Below are positions 57,820-64,000 of a stretch of 64,000 nucleotides of DNA, piece after piece. Source of the DNA: Clostridiales bacterium (GTDB lineage: Bacteria > Bacillota > Clostridia > Oscillospirales > Oscillospiraceae); the NCBI GenBank assembly GCA_021201475.1, contig JAJQEV010000007.1:37116-101115 (forward strand), read 5' to 3'. Made by a program: the position numbers and the translations under genes. The number at the start of each line of letters is the position of its first letter. Positions within the stretch are counted from its first letter, which is position 1. Under the pieces are notes generated by a model that saw only the letters and a list, made by a program, of their open reading frames with translations, was not told where the DNA came from and did no database searches.

Positions 57820-59079
57820 TCAAAGCTCGGCGGGGTCGGCCAGGACGCCCATCACCGCAGAAGCCGCCGCCACCGTGGGGGAGGCCAGAATCACCTTACT
57901 GTCCACATGGCCCATGCGCCCCACAAAGTTCCGGTTGGTGGTGGACACAGCCACCTCGCCCTCGCACATACAGCCCATGTGTCCGCCCAGGCAGGGGCCG
58001 CAGGTGGGGGTGGAGATGGCGCACCCCGCCTCCAGCAGATCCATGTAAATGCCCTCCTGAATCATCTGGGTGATGATCTCCTGGGTGGCGGGGAGGACGA
58101 TGCAACGGACGCCGGGAGCCACCTTGCGACCCTTCAAAATCGCCGCCGCCGCCCGCATGTCGCTGATGCGGCCGTTGGTGCAGGAGCCGATGACCACCTG
58201 GTCCAGCTTGACACCCTTGACCTCCTGCACCCGCTTGGCGTTGCCGGGGAGGAAGGGCATGGCCACGGTGGAGTCTAGCTCGTCCAGGTTGATGACCACC
58301 TCCCGCTCGTACTCCGCGTCGGGGTCGGCCTCGTAAATCACCGGCTGGCGGTCGGTGCGACCCTTCAAATAGTCCAAGGTCTTATCGTCCACCGGGAAGA
58401 TGCCGTTCTTCGCCCCGGCCTCGATGGCCATGTTGGCGATGGTGAACCGGTCGTCCATGGTCAGCTCGCCCATGGCGGGGCCGGTGAACTCCAGGCTCTT
58501 GTACAGCGCACCGTCCACGCCGATCTCCCCGATCAGGTGGAGCATCACGTCCTTGCCGGAGACGAAGGGCTTGAACCTGCCGGTCAGCGTCACCTTGATG
58601 GCGGAGGGCACCTTGAACCAGTTCAGGCCGCTGGCCATGCCAGCCGCCATGTCGGTGGAGCCAACACCGGTGGAGAAGGCCCCCAGCGCGCCATAGGTGC
58701 AGGTGTGGGAGTCCGCGCCGATGGTCAGGTCGCCGGGCACCACCAGTCCCTTTTCGGGAATCAGGGCGTGCTCCACCCCCATCTCGCCCACATCATAGAA
58801 GTGGGTCAGCCCCTTGGTATGGGCGAAGTCCCGGGCCACCTTGCACAGCTGGGCCGCCTTGATGTCCTTGCAGGGGGTGTAGTGATCCAGCACGATGACG
58901 ATTTTGTCCTTGTCATACACCTGTTGGATGCCGTACTCCTCCAGCACGCCGATGGCCACCGGCGCGGTCACGTCGTTGCCGTGTACCAAATCCAGCTTTG
59001 CCTCAATGAGCTGGCCGGGCGTCACGCTGCTCAGCCCCGCGTGGGCGGCTAAAATCTTCTGGGTCATTGTCATTCCCAT
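57820..59079 (-). CDS. leuC: 3-isopropylmalate dehydratase large subunit
   Basis: 419 residues of the aconitase-like LeuC family. [13 protein letters not shown], the SCTNGRISD motif and [10 protein letters not shown] supply the three Cys for the 4Fe-4S cluster. The ATG at 59079 sits after AGGAGG. First gene of the operon, divergent from the Crp/Fnr regulator with about 120 bp between; no leuA or ilv genes are in the window. No convincing promoter was recognised for it. Confidence 0.97.
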   Translation of the reverse strand: MGMTMTQKILAAHAGLSSVTPGQLIEAKLDLVHGNDVTAPVAIGVLEEYGIQQVYDKDKIVIVLDHYTPCKDIKAAQLCKVARDFAHTKGLTHFYDVGEMGVEHALIPEKGLVVPGDLTIGADSHTCTYGALGAFSTGVGSTDMAAGMASGLNWFKVPSAIKVTLTGRFKPFVSGKDVMLHLIGEIGVDGALYKSLEFTGPAMGELTMDDRFTIANMAIEAGAKNGIFPVDDKTLDYLKGRTDRQPVIYEADPDAEYEREVVINLDELDSTVAMPFLPGNAKRVQEVKGVKLDQVVIGSCTNGRISDMRAAAAILKGRKVAPGVRCIVLPATQEIITQMIQEGIYMDLLEAGCAISTPTCGPCLGGHMGCMCEGEVAVSTTNRNFVGRMGHVDSKVILASPTVAAASAVMGVLADPAEL

Positions 59080-59149
59080 GGTAAACGTACCTCCTGTTTC
59101 ACCTGCGGCGCTGTGCCGCTGTCTGCTGCTTCTATCATACCGAATCTGG

Positions 59150-59178
59150 TTGCAAAAGAATGTAAACTATGATACAAT
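59150..59178 (+). promoter_or_regulatory. Promoter of the Crp/Fnr regulator gene
   Basis: -35 TTGCAA (59150-59155), 17-bp spacer, -10 TACAAT (59173-59178); the leader is only about 16 nt. Confidence 0.75.
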
Positions 59179-59200
59179 CTCCCCAAAGGGAGGGGATTTT

Positions 59201-59836
59201 ATGGAATATTTCAGCTTGCAGGAACTGAACCTGCCCAAGGACATCTGGACGCCCTTCGCCGCTCACCATCAGGCCCGGCGCTACCGCCCCGGCCAAATCA
59301 TTTATTTGCAGGACACCACCGCCGGACACTTTTACTACCTGAAAAGCGGACGGGTGAAAACCTACAGCTCCTCACAGGAGGGGGTGGAACGGGTGCTGAA
59401 CATCTACCACAGCGGAAGCCTGTTCGGGGAGGCCTCCTTCTTTGACGAACTGCCGCGGGTCTCCTCTGCGGTGGCCATGACGGAGTGCGCCATCGTCCCC
59501 ATCGACCGGCAGATGGCGGCGGAGGAGATGTCCTCCAACCCGGAGCTGGCCCTTGCCCTGCTGAAGTACCTGGCCCGGACGGTGCGGCTACTCTCCTCCC
59601 AGGTGGACAATATGGCCTTCCTCCGGGCCGACCAACGGCTGGCCCAGTACCTGCTGACCCTGCCCAGGGAGGGAGACGGGCTTATCCGCTGCTCCCAGGA
59701 GGAACTGGCCGCCGCCATCAGCGCCAGCCGGGTCACGGTAAACCGGACGTTGCAGCGCTTCGCCCAGGCGGGGCTGGTGGAAACGGAATACGGCGGAGTG
59801 AGAATCCTAAACCCCCAGGGGCTGGCAGAATGCTAG
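59201..59836 (+). CDS. Crp/Fnr-family transcriptional regulator
   Basis: 211 residues from ATG 59201 (GGGAGGGG upstream). A cyclic-nucleotide-like beta-roll (GQIIYLQDTTAGHFYYLKSGRVK, GSLFGEASFFDELPR), a long dimer helix and a C-terminal winged helix (SQEELAAAISASRVTVNRTLQRFAQAGLVE). The Fnr iron-sulfur Cys cluster at the N-terminus is absent, so oxygen sensing by that route is unlikely. The effector is unknown. It may control the divergent leuC operon or the downstream GH43 gene. Confidence 0.94.
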   Translation: MEYFSLQELNLPKDIWTPFAAHHQARRYRPGQIIYLQDTTAGHFYYLKSGRVKTYSSSQEGVERVLNIYHSGSLFGEASFFDELPRVSSAVAMTECAIVPIDRQMAAEEMSSNPELALALLKYLARTVRLLSSQVDNMAFLRADQRLAQYLLTLPREGDGLIRCSQEELAAAISASRVTVNRTLQRFAQAGLVETEYGGVRILNPQGLAEC

Positions 59837-59978
59837 GGAGTCTCCCCACTCCGCTTCCCTAATCTGTCATAAAACGCCCGTCCGTTCTGGAATACTCCTT
59901 CCAACCTTTGGAGATGCGGCGATCATTGCACAAATCACCATCAATCGGTGTGCCGACACACAATCAGGAGGTAAAAAC

Positions 59979-61424
59979 ATGAAGCAACAAGCATATAATC
60001 CCTATCTCCCCTCTTGGGAGTACATCCCGGACGGAGAACCCCATGTGTTTGGCGGCCGTGTCTACGTCTACGGCTCCCACGACCGATTCAATGCGCCTAT
60101 TTTCTGCATGAACGACTATGTTTGCTGGTCGGCTCCGGTGGACGACCTGTCCGACTGGCAAAACGAGGGGGTTATTTTTCGGAAGAACCAGGACCCGAAG
60201 AACCCGCTGGGGCTGCGGCTGCTCTTTGCGCCGGATGTCTGTCAGGGGCCGGACGGGCGGTACTATCTCTACTATGCCTATGATTTCATGGGCATGATGG
60301 GGGTAGCCGTCTGCGATACACCGGCAGGGCAATATCAGTTTCTTGGTCACGTCCATTACCCGGACGGCACCGTCTGGGGCCGCCGTGCCGGAGACCAGTT
60401 GCCCTTTGACCCCGGCGTTCTGGCAGACGAGGATGGACGGGTTTGGCTGTACTCCGGCTTCTATACCCCGGTGCCCGCAGTCGCCTCCGGCTTCCGAAAG
60501 CTCCGCAACGACGGCGGCGTAGTGCTGGAACTGGAGCAGGACATGGTGACAATCAAGACAGAACCGAAGCTGCTGTTCCCCAAGGAGGGACCGGGTTCCT
60601 TCCCCAATCACGAATTCTTTGAGGCTAGCTCCATCCGGAAGGATGGGGACCGCTACATCTTCGTCTACTCCTCCCGGCACAACCATGAGCTGTGCTATGC
60701 CACCAGCCACCGGCCGGACGGCGGCTTCGTCTACGGCGGAACGCTGGTCAGCCAGGGTGACCTGTTCCTGGACGGCAACGAGGACGAGACAAAGGGCACC
60801 AACTACCTGGGCAACACCCACGGCGGGATGCTCCATCTGGGCAAGGACTGGTACATCTTCTACCACCGCCAAACCAACCGGCATTCCTACTCCCGGCAGG
60901 CCTGTGCGGAGAAGCTGGTACGAAATCCCGACGGCTCCTTCCGACAGGCGGAGGTCACCAGCTGCGGCCTGAACGGCGGCCCGCTACGGGGCGTGGGCCG
61001 GTATGAGGCCAGAATCGCCTGCAACCTGTGGAGCAGGGACGGCGTGGGCCGTTACGACGGCAGCAGCCCGAAGAAGGTCCTGAAAAATCACCCCTACTTC
61101 ACCCAGCGCGGCAGGGACCGCGAAGGGAACGGCAACCAATACATCGCCAATATGCAGGACGGCGCTGTGGCAGGGTTCAAGTACTTCCAGATGGGAGAGG
61201 CCGCCACAGTCTCCGTGGAGGTCGGTGGAACGGCAGAGGGCAAGCTGCTGGTGTCGGAGACGACGGACTTCTCCGAGCCCAATGCGGTCATCCCCATACA
61301 CAGCCGGGGCGACGGCATCTGCCGCGCAAGTGCCGGGCTCCAGATGGCGGCTGGCGTGAAGGCGCTGTACTTCCAGTTCTCCGGAGCCGGTGCTATGAAC
61401 TTTATCGGATTTGAACTGAAGTGA
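59979..61424 (+). CDS. Glycoside hydrolase family 43 protein
   Basis: 481 residues, no signal peptide, so cytoplasmic. The five-blade propeller begins YNPYLPSWEYIPDGEPHVF and YVYGSHD; FDPGVLADEDG supplies the pKa-tuning Asp and HEFFEASSIRK the general acid Glu. A C-terminal beta-rich domain (about 370-481) resembles a carbohydrate-binding module. Family members act as xylosidases or arabinofuranosidases on plant oligosaccharides. CAGGAGG precedes the ATG. Single gene with a terminator at 61569-61600. Confidence 0.9.
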   Translation: MKQQAYNPYLPSWEYIPDGEPHVFGGRVYVYGSHDRFNAPIFCMNDYVCWSAPVDDLSDWQNEGVIFRKNQDPKNPLGLRLLFAPDVCQGPDGRYYLYYAYDFMGMMGVAVCDTPAGQYQFLGHVHYPDGTVWGRRAGDQLPFDPGVLADEDGRVWLYSGFYTPVPAVASGFRKLRNDGGVVLELEQDMVTIKTEPKLLFPKEGPGSFPNHEFFEASSIRKDGDRYIFVYSSRHNHELCYATSHRPDGGFVYGGTLVSQGDLFLDGNEDETKGTNYLGNTHGGMLHLGKDWYIFYHRQTNRHSYSRQACAEKLVRNPDGSFRQAEVTSCGLNGGPLRGVGRYEARIACNLWSRDGVGRYDGSSPKKVLKNHPYFTQRGRDREGNGNQYIANMQDGAVAGFKYFQMGEAATVSVEVGGTAEGKLLVSETTDFSEPNAVIPIHSRGDGICRASAGLQMAAGVKALYFQFSGAGAMNFIGFELK

Positions 61425-61568
61425 GGCACTCATTTATGTATGCTAAATCCGCTACCTAGGCCTGCGAAAACATGGTGCTGTCCTCCTCCGGCGATACCAA
61501 GGCGTGTGCTTCCGAAACAGGCAACGCCGATACCGTTATCGCCATGCGGAACGCCTCTCGTGACCCTC

Positions 61569-61600
61569 AGGCCCTGCCCTTCATGGGCAGGGCCTTTCCT
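61569..61600 (+). terminator. Intrinsic terminator after the GH43 gene
   Basis: AGGCCCTGCCC pairs with GGGCAGGGCCT, followed by TTCCTT. In the rest of the gene-free stretch 61425-61865 I see no convincing promoter for the next operon. Confidence 0.78.
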
Positions 61601-61865
61601 TGTCCGCCCCGGCTGGTGCGTGTACAGCGCCGCTGCCAGTGGGCTGTCATCAATCGGAACGTTTGTTTGTGGAAGCACGAAGGCAGCGCTTTGTCCATTG
61701 GCGTCCGGCCAAATTACTGCAAAATTACGTGATTTGCAAAAAAGAAGCTGTTCAACAGGGAAAAATGTGATAGAAGAACTCGAAAAGCGTTGCAAAATGA
61801 AGCGGCGAACCGCTGCCTTGCACGGAGTGAGTTTCACACAAGGAGAGAAACAGAGGAGCTGCCCT

Positions 61866-62072
61866 ATGAAAATTATCGTTTGCATGAAACAGGTTCCCGC
61901 AACCAGTCAGGTGGAAATTGACCCGGAAACCGGAGCAATGAAGCGCCTGACCTCCAAGACACGGACGAACCCCTATAAGCTCTTTGCCCTGGAGACGGCC
62001 TTGCAGCTGCGGGAGCGGCTGGAAGGCATCGTCACCGTGCTGACCATGCGGCCGGACCAGGCGAGGAGATGA
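61866..62072 (+). pseudogene. Truncated electron-transfer flavoprotein beta subunit (lctB/etfB remnant)
   Basis: 68 codons from ATG 61866 (AGAGGAG upstream). MKIIVCMKQVPATSQVEIDP and the following 60 residues are a normal EtfB start, which should run for about 260 residues. After LTMRPDQA the frame breaks: one G seems missing at about 62061, so GEEMMQDAYTMG, the natural continuation, falls in another frame and meets the next gene at about 62090. Roughly 180 codons of etfB are gone, including the AMP and FAD contacts. Confidence 0.85.
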
Positions 62073-63199
62073 TGCAGGACGCCTACACCATGGGGGAACT
62101 GAGCATTGAGGTGGCGGACAACTGCCGGATGTGCGGCGTCTGCGTGCGGTCCTGCCTCCAACGCGCCATCGCCTTTGAGCAGAAGTCGGACGCTATCGAC
62201 AAGGGCGACTGGCGAGATTTCCTGATTTATGTGGAGCAGGAGCGGGGGGACCTTCATTTCGTGGCCTATGAGCTGATTGGCAAAGCCCGGAAACTGGCCG
62301 CCAAGGTAGGTTATAGGGTCAACTGCGTCCTCGTAGGCGGTACCGGAACCGCTGAGAACGGGTCAAAGCTGCTGCCCTATGGCGTGGATGAGGTGTTTGT
62401 CCATGAGGACGCCGGTTTTGAGGGCTTCCGGGCGGACTGCTACGCAGATGCGGTGGCCGACTGCATCGCCCACACCAGACCCTCCTCCGTGCTGATTGGA
62501 GCCACCGCTTTGGGCCGGAGCCTGGCCCCACGGCTGTCCACCTGGTTCCATACCGGCCTGACCGCCGACTGCACCTCCCTGGATATTCAGCCCAGCACTG
62601 ATATGGTGCAGATCCATCCCGCCTTCGGCGGCAATATCATGGCACAAATCCTGATTACCCACTCCCGGCCCCAGTTTGCCACCGTCCGTTATCGGGTCAT
62701 GGACAGGGCCGCCAGGGTGGCCCAGCCCACCGGCAAGGTGACGCTACGTCGGGTGCCCAGGGACATGACACGCTCCGGCATTACCGTCCTGGCCTCCATC
62801 CTGATTGAAAAGATGAAAACCATTGAGAAAGCTGAGCGCATTGTGGCTGTTGGCCGGGACGTCCGGAACGAGGATGGGCTGGAGCTGTGCCGTCAGCTGG
62901 CGGAGGCCCTGGGCGCACAGCTGGCCTTCTCTCGGCCCATGGTAGAGCAGGGCGTTGGCGACCACCTACATCAAATCGGCCTCTCCGGTCACACCGTCCG
63001 GCCCAAGCTCATCATCACCTGCAGCGTCTCCGGGGCCATTCAATTCACCTCCTGCATGGGCGGGGCGGAGACCATTGTGGCCATCAACACCGACCCCAAC
63101 GCCCAGATTTTTGGCGTGGCAAGCTACTGCATTGTGGACGACCTGTATCAGGTGGTGCTCCAACTCACCCAGCTGCAACGCAACCGAAAGGAAGACTGA
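62069..63199 (+). CDS. Electron-transfer flavoprotein alpha subunit with ferredoxin domain (LctC-like)
   Basis: 376 codons from ATG 62069, which overlaps the etfB remnant stop; the original start is probably ATG 62090 (MGELSIEV), the earlier residues being EtfB sequence joined by deletion. DNCRMCGVCVRSC is a partial ferredoxin-like domain with one Cys cluster of the type found in lactate dehydrogenase EtfA. The FAD domain has RPMVEQG, VSGAIQFTSCM and AINTDPNAQIFGVA. The body is intact, but without a full EtfB it cannot form the usual heterodimer unless another EtfB exists. Confidence 0.8.
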   Translation: MMQDAYTMGELSIEVADNCRMCGVCVRSCLQRAIAFEQKSDAIDKGDWRDFLIYVEQERGDLHFVAYELIGKARKLAAKVGYRVNCVLVGGTGTAENGSKLLPYGVDEVFVHEDAGFEGFRADCYADAVADCIAHTRPSSVLIGATALGRSLAPRLSTWFHTGLTADCTSLDIQPSTDMVQIHPAFGGNIMAQILITHSRPQFATVRYRVMDRAARVAQPTGKVTLRRVPRDMTRSGITVLASILIEKMKTIEKAERIVAVGRDVRNEDGLELCRQLAEALGAQLAFSRPMVEQGVGDHLHQIGLSGHTVRPKLIITCSVSGAIQFTSCMGGAETIVAINTDPNAQIFGVASYCIVDDLYQVVLQLTQLQRNRKED

Positions 63200-63202
63200 C
63201 CG

Positions 63203-63790
63203 ATGGCATTCCCTTATAAGAAGATGACCGAGGCAGACTTTGACGCTATTCGGGCCATGACCGCGCCGGAACGGGTAGCGGTAGGCAATGAGATTGCCAG
63301 CGAATACTACCATGACGAAATGCCCAACTACGGCACCTATCCTCCGGAGCTGTATGTGGAGGTGGAGGATAAGGAAGAAATCTCCAATATCATGGCCTAC
63401 TGCAATGCCGAGAACATCCCCGTAGTGGTGCGGGGCGGCGGCACCGGCCTGGCGGGCGGCTCCAACTGCAAGTATGGCGGCACCATGCTCTCCATCATGC
63501 GGATGAACAAAATCCACCCCGTTGACCACAAAAACCAGACCGTTACCTGTCAGCACAGCGCACTGCTGCTGGATGTGCAGGCCGCCGCAGCGGCGGAGGG
63601 GCTGTTCTATCCCCCCCGACCCGGGAGAGAAAACCTCCGCCATCGGTGGCAATGTTATCACCAACGCCGGAGGCATGAAGGCCGTCCGCTACGAACTGAC
63701 CCGTGACTTCGTCCGATGCATCGAGGCGGTGCTGCCCGATGGATCCATCGAGCGGTTCTCTTCCAACGTGGTAAAAACACCACCGGCTAT
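63203..63790 (+). pseudogene. Frameshifted and truncated FAD-linked lactate dehydrogenase (lctD/glcD remnant)
   Basis: Starts ATG 63203, three bases after the EtfA stop. The N-terminal FAD-binding domain is clear (PVVVRGGGTGLAGGSN). At a run of seven C (63611-63617) the frame shifts; the true continuation PPDPGEKTSAIGGNVITNAGG lies in another frame. At 63774-63778 a run of five A shifts it again before NTTGYE, and then homology stops. Roughly 190 of about 465 codons remain. Together with etfB and etfA it is the remnant of an electron-confurcating lactate dehydrogenase operon. Confidence 0.85.
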
Positions 63791-63792
63791 GA

Positions 63793-63825
63793 GAGCAGAC
63801 AGTACCCTTATGGTACTGTCTGCTC
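63793..63825. repeat. Perfect 14-bp inverted repeat at the truncation point of glcD
   Basis: GAGCAGACAGTACC and its exact complement around a 5-base loop, beginning two bases after the last recognisable glcD codon. It may be a terminator brought in by the deletion or the end of a lost element. Confidence 0.6.
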
Positions 63826-63873
63826 CGTTTATGGCAAAAACATCCCCCACGCACAGAGCGCAGGGAAGAAACG

Positions 63874-63919
63874 ACAAAAAGCAGACTCTATGAAGGTAAA
63901 ATCGCCATCACAGAGTCTG
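63874..63919 (-). terminator. Terminator after tRNA-Val
   Basis: Minus strand: CAGACTCT pairs with AGAGTCTG across a long loop, followed by CTTTTTG, just after the tRNA 3' end. Confidence 0.65.
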
Positions 63920-63922
63920 TCC

Positions 63923-63999
63923 TGGTGGACGATACAGGATTCGAACCTGTGGCCTTCCGCACGTCAAGCGGATGCTCTAGCCAGCTGAGCTAATCGTCC
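63923..63999 (-). tRNA. tRNA-Val (GAC)
   Basis: 77 nt with encoded CCA. Acceptor stem GGACGAT/ATCGTCC, D-loop TAGCTCAGCTGGCTAGA, anticodon stem CCGC/GCGG with loop TTGACGT (anticodon GAC at 63965-63963), T-arm CAGGTTCGAATCCTG. Reads GUC and GUU codons. Confidence 0.95.
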
Positions 64000-64000
64000 A

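Noticed and set aside
63793..63999. tRNA-associated integrated island boundary
   Set aside because: A tRNA lies next to the truncated glcD, but no integrase and no repeat of the tRNA 3' end was found in the window.

Overview
The window looks like a chromosomal segment of a GC-rich, spore-forming, anaerobic Firmicute of the Oscillospiraceae type (relatives of Flavonifractor, Lawsonibacter or Intestinimonas). The grounds are the genes spoVAD and spoVAE, a butyrate-type acetyl-CoA acetyltransferase with a butyryl-CoA:acetate CoA-transferase, an electron-confurcating lactate dehydrogenase (lctBCD) remnant, strong Shine-Dalgarno sites and near-consensus sigma-A promoters. The genus is inferred, not shown.

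Layout. 1-8475 (mostly minus strand): start of an AgrC-like sensor kinase with its LytTR response regulator, a HxlR regulator with a GNAT acetyltransferase, a flavin split-barrel protein, a heterodimeric ABC exporter followed by a stand-alone EutN/CcmL-like protein, a DUF6465 protein and a VanY-type peptidase. 8682-18537 (plus): rpoB-rpoC from its own consensus promoter, then adenine deaminase. 18619-24041: RluA-type pseudouridine synthase, spoVAD-spoVAE, a zinc-ribbon protein, guaB and two small membrane proteins. 24283-28968 (plus): a double membrane-anchored, domain-permuted GH3 enzyme and a zinc-ribbon/DUF5050 surface protein.

29403-36186 (minus) is a six-gene aromatic amino acid operon, aroF-aroB-aroA-aroC-pheA-aroE. 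Its 270-nt leader encodes a 46-residue peptide rich in Tyr, Phe and Trp, followed by an intrinsic terminator whose 5' arm can pair instead with a segment inside the peptide gene. This looks like a ribosome-mediated attenuator and is the most interesting item in the window. Next come DUF3877, a sulfur/gamma-glutamyl operon (Cys/Met PLP enzyme, MalY/PatB-type C-S lyase, gshA, class II amidotransferase; 36910-41441), argS and a cell-wall amidase.

44925-59836 holds central metabolism: thiolase with two Rex-like operators around its promoter, an orphan degenerate histidine kinase, the butyryl-CoA:acetate CoA-transferase, pyruvate kinase, an orphan GltD-like oxidoreductase, an aminotransferase, leuC-GNAT-leuD-leuB and a Crp/Fnr regulator. 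Between the GltD-like gene and the aminotransferase lies a decayed patch: a receiver domain fused by deletion to an ABC-transporter C-terminus, a frameshifted ABC-transporter remnant, and two non-coding elements sharing GGAACCTCTGAA termini (MITE-like). The window ends with a GH43 glycosidase, a decaying lctBCD operon (truncated etfB, chimeric etfA start, frameshifted and truncated glcD) and tRNA-Val(GAC).

Calls come from reading sequence and protein motifs only; no database search or folding program was run.
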